A stretch of 44,574 nucleotides of DNA. Origin: Alloprevotella rava (GTDB taxonomy: Bacteria > Bacteroidota > Bacteroidia > Bacteroidales > Bacteroidaceae). Where the stretch lies: the NCBI RefSeq assembly GCF_014195585.1, contig NZ_JACICA010000014.1, positions 1 through 44,574 of the forward strand, read 5' to 3'. A program made the position numbers and the translations under genes. The notes under the pieces are model-generated. The model searched no databases. It saw only the letters and a list, made by a program, of their open reading frames with translations, and was not told the DNA's origin. This document shows positions 8,980-16,362 of the stretch, piece by piece (the stretch's first letter is position 1; each line of letters begins with the position of its first letter).

Positions 8980-11109
8980 ATGAAAACACTTTCCGCCTTT
9001 TTTGTGGCCTTACTCATGGGTTTACCCGTCAGTGCGCAGAACTTCCGCCAGCTGCGCGATGTGAAGGTGAACGAAACCTCCCTCGATCTTTCTAAAACCG
9101 ACTGCACGGTGATTCCCCGCAACGCTATGCACTCGCGCCACCGGCTGCGATCGCTCGTTTTGCCGCAGCAGCTCGACTCTGTGGGTAGCCAAGCCTTCTT
9201 TGCCTGCAAGGGCATCGGTGGGCGCTTGCGTTTCCCCGCCACTACCCGCGTGGTAGAGGCTTCAGCGTTCAACGGTTGCAGCAAGTTGCGCGAACTCTCC
9301 TTTGAGGGAACTACGCGCCTCGCTCCCTTTGCTTTTGCCAATTGCAGCGGCCTCCGCACTGTGCGCCTCTCGGCCCTTGTGCCACCCATTTGCGCCGACA
9401 ATGCCTTCGACGGTATCGACCTCCGCCGCGTGGAACTCATTGTTCCGGAGCGGGCTCGCAAGGACTACCGCCGCGCGCCAGGCTGGCGACATTTCTTTGC
9501 AAAAAAGGAAATGGCAAACGTGTGCCGCCCAGAGGAAATTCTCGTACCCCAACCGCTCACGCTGAAGGTGTTCCCTGAAGAAACCTTTGAGGAAGCAGCG
9601 GAGAGCGGCGACAAGCGGAAACGCATCCGCCATCGTCCCCTCCGTTGGGCCGATGTGATTGGCGTGGCAGCCCCTCAAGAATTGAACAACGAAAAGCTGC
9701 AAGCCGAGCGCATACTCGCAGAGCGCACGGCCTATATGAAAGTGCGCCGCAAGACAGGGCCGACCATTCAGCTCCAACTCGACTCCTCTCTCCCCAACGA
9801 TGAAGCCTATACTTTGGACATTTCCAAGAAAGGCGTAGTGCTCAAAGGCAAGACAGCCGCCGGTGTGTTCCGCGGACTGATGACGCTCGAGCAGCTCTGC
9901 ATCGGTAACGGAACAGGTGCGCGCTCTGAGAAAATCCCCGCCTTGCACATTGCTGACCAACCACGCACACCGATCCGCGAATTGATGGTCGACCCTGTGC
10001 GCCATTTCATTCCCTTTGCCGACTTGAAGGCCTTTGTCGTGGAAATGGCTCGCTATAAATACAATGCGCTGCACCTCCATTTGGTGGACGATCAAGGCTG
10101 GCGCATCGAAATCAAGAAGTATCCGCAGCTCACGCAGAAAGCCTCCGACCGTGTGGGCATGGATGATATGCCCGAGCGCATCAGTGGTTTCTACACCCAG
10201 GCACAGATGCGCGAACTCGTCCGCTTCGCCGCGCAGTATCACGTTATGATTATCCCCGAGATAGAACTACCAGGACATGAGGTGGCTGCCGTCCATTGTT
10301 TCCCGCAACTGTCGTGTGCCAAGAAGCCCGTACCCATTCGCTTGACGTGTGGCGTGAGCAACGAATTGCTCTGCCCCGCCGAACCCTTTGTTTATGAGTT
10401 TCTCGACAATGTCCTTACGGAGTTGGCCGATGTTTTCCCAGCTCCTTATGTCCATCTGGGAGGCGACGAAGCCGGTCAGCCACCTTTGGGTGCATGGAGC
10501 GATTGCCCCGCTTGTCAGGAGCTGAAGCGCAAAGAAGGATTTACGGAAAACTGGCAGTTGCAGCAGTATCTCTTCGACCGCGTCATCGACCGACTCAAGG
10601 CGCTGAAGAAGACGCCGATGTATTGGTACGAACAAGAATTCAAAACAATACAACCTGGTTGCGTTGTTTATGCTTGGCGTCATGGTCTGACAAAGATGGC
10701 CATCGATGCAGCCGTGCGCAACAAAGCTCAAATCATGCTCTGTCCTGGCGAACACTGCTACCTCGACTATCCGCAGCAGCGCGGCGATATGCCGGAGGTG
10801 AACTGGGGAATGCCCGTCACGACGCTTCAGCAGACTTACCGCCTCGATCCCGCATGGGGACAGGACAGCACCTTTGTGCGTCAGAACCTGCTCGGCGTTA
10901 GTGGCACACTTTGGAGCGAATGTATCAACTCCACGGAGCGTATCTACTATCAAGCCTTCCCCCGCGCCGCCGCCTTGGCCGAAGCTGGTTGGAGCTATCC
11001 TTCGCGCCGCAACTACACCGATTTCCTCCGCCGCCTCCGTCCCCTCACCGACGACCAGCAGCGTCGCGGAATTGCCGTGAATCTGTCGGAAGGACTTAAG
11101 GAAAAATAA
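8980..11109 (+). CDS. GH20 beta-N-acetylhexosaminidase with N-terminal LRR domain
   Basis: This 709-residue secreted glycosidase releases terminal GlcNAc or GalNAc from host glycans or peptidoglycan fragments. A signal peptide ends at VSAQ (about residue 20). Residues 35-145 form BspA-type leucine-rich repeats (AFFACKGIG, ASAFNGCSKLRELSFEG, PFAFANCSGLRTVRL). A GH20b-like domain follows (about 200-310), then the catalytic TIM barrel (about 320-700) with LHLHLVDDQGWRIEIKKYP and the acid/base pair in HLGGDE, D496 and E497. Active-site residues are intact. The LRR extension is unusual for GH20 enzymes and may help substrate or surface binding (inference). No C-terminal type IX sorting domain was recognised. 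Confidence 0.93.
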   Translation: MKTLSAFFVALLMGLPVSAQNFRQLRDVKVNETSLDLSKTDCTVIPRNAMHSRHRLRSLVLPQQLDSVGSQAFFACKGIGGRLRFPATTRVVEASAFNGCSKLRELSFEGTTRLAPFAFANCSGLRTVRLSALVPPICADNAFDGIDLRRVELIVPERARKDYRRAPGWRHFFAKKEMANVCRPEEILVPQPLTLKVFPEETFEEAAESGDKRKRIRHRPLRWADVIGVAAPQELNNEKLQAERILAERTAYMKVRRKTGPTIQLQLDSSLPNDEAYTLDISKKGVVLKGKTAAGVFRGLMTLEQLCIGNGTGARSEKIPALHIADQPRTPIRELMVDPVRHFIPFADLKAFVVEMARYKYNALHLHLVDDQGWRIEIKKYPQLTQKASDRVGMDDMPERISGFYTQAQMRELVRFAAQYHVMIIPEIELPGHEVAAVHCFPQLSCAKKPVPIRLTCGVSNELLCPAEPFVYEFLDNVLTELADVFPAPYVHLGGDEAGQPPLGAWSDCPACQELKRKEGFTENWQLQQYLFDRVIDRLKALKKTPMYWYEQEFKTIQPGCVVYAWRHGLTKMAIDAAVRNKAQIMLCPGEHCYLDYPQQRGDMPEVNWGMPVTTLQQTYRLDPAWGQDSTFVRQNLLGVSGTLWSECINSTERIYYQAFPRAAALAEAGWSYPSRRNYTDFLRRLRPLTDDQQRRGIAVNLSEGLKEK

Positions 11110-11138
11110 AGCTGAATAGGGCGTTTTTCAATACAACA

Positions 11139-11172
11139 ATAGCCGCAGTAAATGAAATTACTGCGGCTATTA
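11139..11172. terminator. Bidirectional terminator between hexosaminidase and FKBP genes
   Basis: A perfect 13-bp stem (11139-11151 with 11158-11170) and 6-base loop sit between two convergent genes, with A/T-rich flanks on both sides. Confidence 0.65.
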
Positions 11173-11193
11173 TTATGTGTATATGCGTTAGCA

Positions 11194-11856
11194 TCAGAGC
11201 TTTGTTCCTACGCGGGCATAAGCTTTGAGTTCTACATCGAAGCGGAGCATGGAGTAGGCCGGAATACCGGAGCTACCGAGCAGGTTGTTAGAACCATAAG
11301 CCAAATCGCTGGGGATATAGATGCGCCAGCGGTCGCCGATGTGCATGTGTTGCAGAGCCGTTTGCATGCCTGAAATCTGCTTGCTCACGAGGAAGTGGCG
11401 CGGAGCTGAATGGGTTGTGCTGAAAATATCCTCTTCATTGATTGTCTGACCAGAATGGTCGATGAGTTTCCCCGAGGGATAGCTGGCCGAAGGGATGAGG
11501 CGCACCATATAGTTCATGCTGACGGAGTCAGTATAGAGCGGGCAACCGCTGCCAGTTCCCTGCTTCACAATCTCCACGCAGATAGAGTCGTTGATGGAAG
11601 CTTTTGTATTGTCCGTATAGCCGAAGTAGCGATAGATGCGATAGTTGCAGTGGGCTTCCCAATCGGAACCATACTGCGCCTTAGCCGTAGCGATGGCCGC
11701 TTTGGCTTGTTTCATGTGTTCGGCAAAGGCAGCTGTGTTCTGTCCTTTCCAGTTGTTGGCGAAATCGTCGTTTTCGGAATTGAGATGTTCCGAGCAAGAG
11801 GCGAAGGTCAGCACCAAGGCTGCTGCCGTCAGTAGGATTTTGAAAAGATTTTTCAT
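11194..11856 (-). CDS. FKBP-type peptidyl-prolyl isomerase lipoprotein
   Basis: This 220-residue protein has a lipoprotein signal peptide with lipobox TFASC (Cys about 21). A helical Ala-rich region (about 40-70) precedes an FKBP fold (about 95-215): DSVSMNYMVRLI, GKLIDHS, then GMQTALQHMHIGDRWRIYIPSDLAYGSN and the final strand SMLRFDVELKAY. These match FKBP-type PPIases of Bacteroidetes that assist folding in the cell envelope. The otherwise conserved PP/IP-x-x-x-L end appears as GIPAYSMLRF. Some aromatic active-site residues differ from human FKBP12, so the rate of isomerisation is uncertain. It lies 68 bases downstream of glyQS on the same strand and may be cotranscribed with it. Confidence 0.88.
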   Translation of the reverse strand: MKNLFKILLTAAALVLTFASCSEHLNSENDDFANNWKGQNTAAFAEHMKQAKAAIATAKAQYGSDWEAHCNYRIYRYFGYTDNTKASINDSICVEIVKQGTGSGCPLYTDSVSMNYMVRLIPSASYPSGKLIDHSGQTINEEDIFSTTHSAPRHFLVSKQISGMQTALQHMHIGDRWRIYIPSDLAYGSNNLLGSSGIPAYSMLRFDVELKAYARVGTKL

Positions 11857-11924
11857 AATGCTGATTGTCGAAGGAAATTATCTGTCCCACTCCTCACTGG
11901 ATGAGAAGCGGGACAGTGTTGTTA

Positions 11925-13469
11925 TTATTGCAATTTTTTGAGAAGGCCAGTGATGGTTACTTTGTCTTCGATGAGCGAACGAAGCTCGCTGATGGGCACG
12001 CGCTCCTGCTTCATCGTGTCGCGGTCGCGAAGCGTTACGCAGTTGTCAGTCAGCGTTTCGTGGTCGATGGTGATACAGTACGGCGTACCGATAGCATCTT
12101 GTCGGCGATAGCGCTTACCGATGGTGTCCTTTTCTTCGTATTTGCAGTTGAAGTGGAACTTCAAATCGTTCATGATCTCACGCGCCTTTTCGGGCAGACC
12201 GTCTTTCTTGATGAGCGGCAATACGGCCAGCTTCACTGGAGCAAGGGCAGCGGGCAGTTTGAGCACTGTGCGCGTCTCGCCATTCTCGAGCTGCTCTTCC
12301 TGGTAGGCATGGCACATCACCGAGAGGTACATACGGTCCACACCGATACTTGTTTCGATGACGTACGGCGTGTAACTTTCTTTCGTTTCAGGATCAAAGT
12401 ATTTGATACTCTTTCCGCTGAATTTCTCGTGTTGCGTGAGGTCATAGTTTGTACGGCTGTGGATACCTTCTACCTCTTTGAATCCGAACGGCATCTTAAA
12501 CTCGATGTCGGTGGCTGCATTGGCGTAGAAAGCGAGTTTCTCGTGGTCGTGGAAGCGATAGTTTTCCGCACCGAAGCCCAAAGCCTGGTGCCATTTCATA
12601 CGCATCTCTTTCCAGCTTTTGAACCAGTCGATCTCGGTTCCAGGCTTCACGAAGAACTGCATCTCCATTTGCTCGAATTCGCGCATGCGGAAGATGAACT
12701 GACGAGCAACGATTTCGTTGCGGAAAGCCTTACCGATTTGGGCGATACCAAAAGGCACTTTCATGCGGCCTGTCTTCTGCACGTTGAGATAGTTGACAAA
12801 GATACCCTGTGCCGTTTCGGGGCGGAGATAGATGTCGCTTGCGCCCTCAGCCGTAGAGCCCATGGATGTTTTGAACATTAGGTTGAACTGGCGCACATCA
12901 GTCCAGTTGCGCGTGCCGCTAATGGGGTCGACGATTTCCTCGTCGAGAATGATTTGTTTGATAGCTTGCAGGTCGTTGCCGTTCATGGCATCTTTGTAGC
13001 GCTGCTCAAGGGCATCGCGCTTTGCTTGATTTTCGAGAACGCGCTCGCTTGTCTCGCGGTATTTCGCCTCATCGAAACTATCGCCAAAACGTTTGCGTGC
13101 TTTGGCTACCTCTTTCTCTATCTTCTCTTCGTATTTGGCAATCTGATCCTCAATGAGAACATCGGCGCGATAGCGTTTCTTCGAGTCGCGGTTGTCGATG
13201 AGGGGATCATTGAAAGCGTCCACGTGGCCGCTGGCTTTCCAGATAGTGGGGTGCATGAAGATGGCGCTGTCGATTCCCACAATGTTGTCGTGGAGCAACA
13301 CCATGCTTTGCCACCAATACTGCTTGATATTGTTTTTCAGCTCCACACCGTTCTGACCGTAGTCATATACAGCGCCGAGTCCGTCGTAGAGTTCGGAGGA
13401 GGGGAATACGAAACCATATTCCTTACAATGAGATACTATTTTCTTGAAAACGTCTTCTTGTTGAGCCAT
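11925..13469 (-). CDS. glyQS: Glycyl-tRNA synthetase, single-chain class II
   Basis: This 514-residue enzyme charges tRNA-Gly with glycine. It is the alpha2 type rather than the alpha2beta2 type. Visible features are the N-terminal FKKIVSHCKEYGFVFPSSELYDGLGAVYDYGQNG, RPETAQGIFVNY, motif 2 in KAFRNEIVARQFIFRMREFEQMEMQFF, motif 3 in GVDRMYLSVM, and a C-terminal HGTP-type anticodon-binding domain (LAPVKLAVLPLIKK...). Length is normal. A strong promoter sits just upstream at 13501-13531, so it is the first gene of a transcript that may also include the FKBP gene. Confidence 0.98.
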   Translation of the reverse strand: MAQQEDVFKKIVSHCKEYGFVFPSSELYDGLGAVYDYGQNGVELKNNIKQYWWQSMVLLHDNIVGIDSAIFMHPTIWKASGHVDAFNDPLIDNRDSKKRYRADVLIEDQIAKYEEKIEKEVAKARKRFGDSFDEAKYRETSERVLENQAKRDALEQRYKDAMNGNDLQAIKQIILDEEIVDPISGTRNWTDVRQFNLMFKTSMGSTAEGASDIYLRPETAQGIFVNYLNVQKTGRMKVPFGIAQIGKAFRNEIVARQFIFRMREFEQMEMQFFVKPGTEIDWFKSWKEMRMKWHQALGFGAENYRFHDHEKLAFYANAATDIEFKMPFGFKEVEGIHSRTNYDLTQHEKFSGKSIKYFDPETKESYTPYVIETSIGVDRMYLSVMCHAYQEEQLENGETRTVLKLPAALAPVKLAVLPLIKKDGLPEKAREIMNDLKFHFNCKYEEKDTIGKRYRRQDAIGTPYCITIDHETLTDNCVTLRDRDTMKQERVPISELRSLIEDKVTITGLLKKLQ

Positions 13470-13500
13470 GATAGCTATTTAATTGATTGATAATTGTGCG

Positions 13501-13531
13501 CAAAGATACCATAAGCCCCTCGGAAAGCAAA
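13501..13531 (-). promoter_or_regulatory. Promoter of glyQS
   Basis: Read on the minus strand, TTTG (13531-13528) and TATCTTTG (13508-13501) are separated by exactly 19 bases, a full match to the Bacteroidetes promoter consensus. Transcription would begin about 25-30 bases before the glyQS start codon. Confidence 0.75.
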
Positions 13532-13583
13532 GCAATTAAAGAATTTTGTGGGTCTTTTGGGCGGAGGGGAATAAGGCGATGGC

Positions 13584-14822
13584 TCATTGCCTCGCCAGCA
13601 TTTGGCGCACAAAGAGCTTCACTTGTTCCCAATCGTAGTAGGGAGCAGTGTCGGACGGGATAGGGATGCGGGCTTCGCGCTCGTTGAGTAACACCTTCAC
13701 AAGTATGCGCGGATTTTTCCGGGAGCGGTAGAACACGAGTTGCAAGTTCGCACCCAGCGGAAAGAGCTGATAGCTACGCCAATGAGTGGCCACCTCCTCC
13801 GAAGTGGGGGCTTGTAGCGAGCATCCGTTGAGGTTGAGCGCTTCGCAGAGGCGCAGCAGATTCTCTTCGTTGCCAAAGCAGAGCATCGCGCTCGGCTGCT
13901 GACAGTCAAAACTCTTTTGGGCTTGTTGCTCGATGCGGCTCATGAGCAGTTCCGTCATTTCCTTGCCTGCATCGAAGCGAGGGGTGCGCGTATATTTCCG
14001 GAAGATACTGTAGTTGTCGTCCCGCCAGTAGGCGTAGCATTCGTCTCGCGTGAAGATGCGGAAAAGGTTGAGATGGCAGTCCAAGCTCTGGATATTGGCC
14101 GCTAGCAAGAAGAGCTGTTGAAAGAGAGAGCTGGGCTCAATGTGTTGGCGGATGTAGATCGTGTCGTTGAAAAGGCTACCCATCAGCCGATAGGGATTAA
14201 CGGAGGACAGCTCCGTTGTGTGGGCACTGATGAGGCCTGAAAACCAGCTGTGACTGGCGATGTCGGTGGAGAATTGCAGGCGCGGATTGAGTGCTAATAA
14301 TTGTGAGCATTCGCTTTGCATAGATTGCTGACAATGGAGCGAAGGCGTTGAAACCACCTCTATGGTTTTGGTTTGGCTGAATATCTCTTTGTGCCGATAG
14401 AACATGCGGCGCGCGATGCCGCGATGCTGCTCGATGCCGGCACGCGTGATTTCGCCGTAGTGACCTCGTGCCATTGCAGCGAGCGAATCCACCTCTGCCA
14501 GCACCTCTCGGCCCAACGCTGTCAGTTTTCCCGCCGCTCGCGCCCGCTGCAAGGTTTGGCGCGGCCGCTCATAGTCCGTTTCCTGCATCAGATAGCGCGA
14601 ACCGTTGCGCGCAAAGAGTTGGAGCGCAACGGGGTTATAGCCTCGTGGCGTAGGTGTGTATTTCTCATAACGTGGCGACTTATAGACATATAAGCTCCCT
14701 GCCGCGCGATAGAGATCGGCGTAAATTTCCTGCCGCGCATCCATGGGAGGGGCATCAAGCCACGGCCAGAGCAGGACAGAGAGCAAGGTTGTCAACAAGT
14801 TCAATAGCATCATGTTGCGCAA
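13584..14822 (-). CDS. Histidine-phosphatase-fold protein lacking both catalytic histidines
   Basis: This 412-residue secreted protein (signal-like MRNMMLLNLLTTLLSVLLWPWL) follows the layout of Bacteroidetes histidine-type phosphatases of the acid phosphatase/inositol-polyphosphate phosphatase branch: a YTPTPRGYNP lead, FARNGSRYL, a TxxGxxQHRGIARRMFYR-like segment and a late LCFGNEENLLRL. In active members these read RHGSRY and FGHDxxL. Here the nucleophilic His is N73 and the second site HD is N318-E319; the middle RSTxxxR stretch is also degenerate (VVSTPSLHC). It is therefore probably a pseudo-enzyme with a binding or structural role, or a fast-evolving relic. The frame is fully open, so it is not a simple pseudogene. 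It is divergent from the PagL-like gene. Confidence 0.65.
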   Translation of the reverse strand: MRNMMLLNLLTTLLSVLLWPWLDAPPMDARQEIYADLYRAAGSLYVYKSPRYEKYTPTPRGYNPVALQLFARNGSRYLMQETDYERPRQTLQRARAAGKLTALGREVLAEVDSLAAMARGHYGEITRAGIEQHRGIARRMFYRHKEIFSQTKTIEVVSTPSLHCQQSMQSECSQLLALNPRLQFSTDIASHSWFSGLISAHTTELSSVNPYRLMGSLFNDTIYIRQHIEPSSLFQQLFLLAANIQSLDCHLNLFRIFTRDECYAYWRDDNYSIFRKYTRTPRFDAGKEMTELLMSRIEQQAQKSFDCQQPSAMLCFGNEENLLRLCEALNLNGCSLQAPTSEEVATHWRSYQLFPLGANLQLVFYRSRKNPRILVKVLLNEREARIPIPSDTAPYYDWEQVKLFVRQMLARQ

Positions 14823-14870
14823 GATACGTGTTTATTTTCGTTGGGTCAAAACTTTTCCTAAAATAATTTC

Positions 14871-14878
14871 TATCTTGC
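14871..14878 (+). promoter_or_regulatory. Probable -7 box of the PagL-like gene
   Basis: TATCTTGC at 14871-14878 resembles the Bacteroidetes -7 box TAnnTTTG; no convincing -33 box stands 19-20 bases upstream. It supports a start at the TTG at 14899 rather than at upstream ATGs. Confidence 0.35.
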
Positions 14879-14898
14879 GGTTTCAAAACTCCAACACT

Positions 14899-16158
14899 TT
14901 GAAAATTCTATCTCTCCTTTTCTCCCTTTTCTCCCTCTGCACCTTGGCTCAAACCTCGGTGCCAACGTTCCGTCCCGATAGTGCCCACCTGGGCGTGGCA
15001 CTGGAAGTGATGCCCGGCCGTGTGCTCAAAATCGACCCTTACGAGCGGATGTGGCTACATGGAAACAAGAACATCAGCGTAGGGCTGGCTCTGAACTATC
15101 GCACGCGCCCCGAGGATGCCGACTCCTTTGCGGTGGACTACAACTTCCCGACTTTCTCCGTGGGTTTGCTTTGGGGCAATTACCACAATGTGACGATGCA
15201 CAAAGAGGCTGCGCCTGATTGGGGACTGGCCGTACCTGTCGGTTATGTGTCGCGGATGGGGCAGGTGTGGACGCTTTATGGAGGTTTCTCGCGCCCTTTG
15301 CTCCGCAGCTCCCATTGGGAAGTGGGCTACACTCTCAATTTCGGTGTTGGCATAGCTTCGCGTTTCTACAATCGGCATAATAATGTTGACAACGAACTCT
15401 TGGGGAGTCGCTGGAATATTTATTTCGGTGCCGGATTTCACGCTTCCTATTGGTTCTCGCCGCATTGGGCGATGCAGTTGGGCGTAGAATTTCGCCACCA
15501 CAGTAATGGCGCGCTCGATCGTCCCAATAAGGGGGAAAACACCGTGGGGTCAAGTCTTTCCCTCATCTATTATCCTTCAGCTCCTGCTGAAGATCTCCGA
15601 CTGCAGCAGGCAGGGAAAGGGGCGTTGCACTCCTTTGCTCGCCGCTCCTATTGGGGCGTGCAGTTGGGTGTAGGCGGAAAATCTCTCTTGGAGGATTGGC
15701 TCAAAACACAATATAATACGCCTCCGTCGCACCCCGACTATCGCACGGGACATTTCCGTATCTATCCCACTTATAGTATGCAATTCAATTTCATGTACCG
15801 CTATGCGCGGCGCTGGGCAAGTGGCATTGGGCTTGATTTGAACTATGCGCAGGCGGCGCACCATATTGCTACGCTCGATCGTGCAGCAGGTGTTCAGTTG
15901 CCCCATTCCCCGTGGTCGGTGGGACTTGCCGCGCGTCATGAAGTTTTCTATCATCATCTCTCCTTAGCTATGTCCTTAGGCGTGTATCTCCACCGCCAAA
16001 TGGGGCAGGAAGCTAAATGGGAGGAAAAGCCCTACTATGAGCGCATCGGTCTGCGCTACCACTTCCCGCGCTGGAAAGGTTTCTATCTCGGCGGCGATGT
16101 GAAAGCCCATCTCACCAAGGCCGATTTCACCGAATTTATTATAGGTATGGAGTTCTGA
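14899..16158 (+). CDS. PagL-like lipid A deacylase / acyloxyacyl hydrolase, outer membrane barrel
   Basis: Starting at the TTG at 14899 gives a 419-residue protein with a neat signal peptide (LKILSLLFSLFSLCTLAQ). Earlier in-frame ATGs (14743, 14812) would put a basic 29-52 residue leader before it and run into the divergent gene, so they are less likely. The first half is a beta-barrel with the PagL signature near residues 195-215: FRHHSNGALDRPNKGEN, holding the His-Ser pair of lipid A 3-O-deacylases. Such enzymes trim acyl chains from lipid A in the outer membrane and alter host recognition. The second half (from about residue 245, YWGVQLGVGGKSLL) again reads as barrel strands and extends beyond a simple PagL domain. 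The last residue is Phe, typical of outer membrane barrels. Confidence 0.75.
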   Translation: MKILSLLFSLFSLCTLAQTSVPTFRPDSAHLGVALEVMPGRVLKIDPYERMWLHGNKNISVGLALNYRTRPEDADSFAVDYNFPTFSVGLLWGNYHNVTMHKEAAPDWGLAVPVGYVSRMGQVWTLYGGFSRPLLRSSHWEVGYTLNFGVGIASRFYNRHNNVDNELLGSRWNIYFGAGFHASYWFSPHWAMQLGVEFRHHSNGALDRPNKGENTVGSSLSLIYYPSAPAEDLRLQQAGKGALHSFARRSYWGVQLGVGGKSLLEDWLKTQYNTPPSHPDYRTGHFRIYPTYSMQFNFMYRYARRWASGIGLDLNYAQAAHHIATLDRAAGVQLPHSPWSVGLAARHEVFYHHLSLAMSLGVYLHRQMGQEAKWEEKPYYERIGLRYHFPRWKGFYLGGDVKAHLTKADFTEFIIGMEF

Positions 16159-16210
16159 AAACTTTGTCTGCATCTTGTTCTGAAGGAGCAGAAAAGATGC
16201 GATAAAGCAC

Positions 16211-16338
16211 AGCGTAAATATCCTTATTGCGTTTGAAAATACAATAAGGCTGTCAGCTGACATCCTTATTGTGTCAGCTGACGCAATAAGGATATTTTTT
16301 GCTTCGATAGATTGGAGTGTTTGTGGCTTATAATCAGC
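16211..16338. repeat. Palindromic intergenic repeat, copy 2, also terminator-like
   Basis: This is the same element as at 6331-6442: CCTTATTG/CAATAAGG boxes at 16222-16249 and 16264-16291, with GTCAGCTGAC cores at 16252-16261 and 16273-16282, head CGTAAATAT and tail GTGGCTTATAATCAG. The 28-base palindrome at 16264-16291 is followed by GATATTTTTT, so on the + strand it can end the PagL-like transcript. It fills the gap between the convergent PagL-like gene and helicase operon. Confidence 0.85.
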
Positions 16339-16362
16339 TGTTTGCGTGTTAGAGATGATGGG

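Noticed and set aside
9262-10953. Two long minus-strand frames inside the GH20 gene
   Set aside because: Shadows of the hexosaminidase, whose catalytic motif is on the + strand.
11865-12881. 338-residue + strand frame across glyQS
   Set aside because: Antisense to glycyl-tRNA synthetase with all class II motifs.
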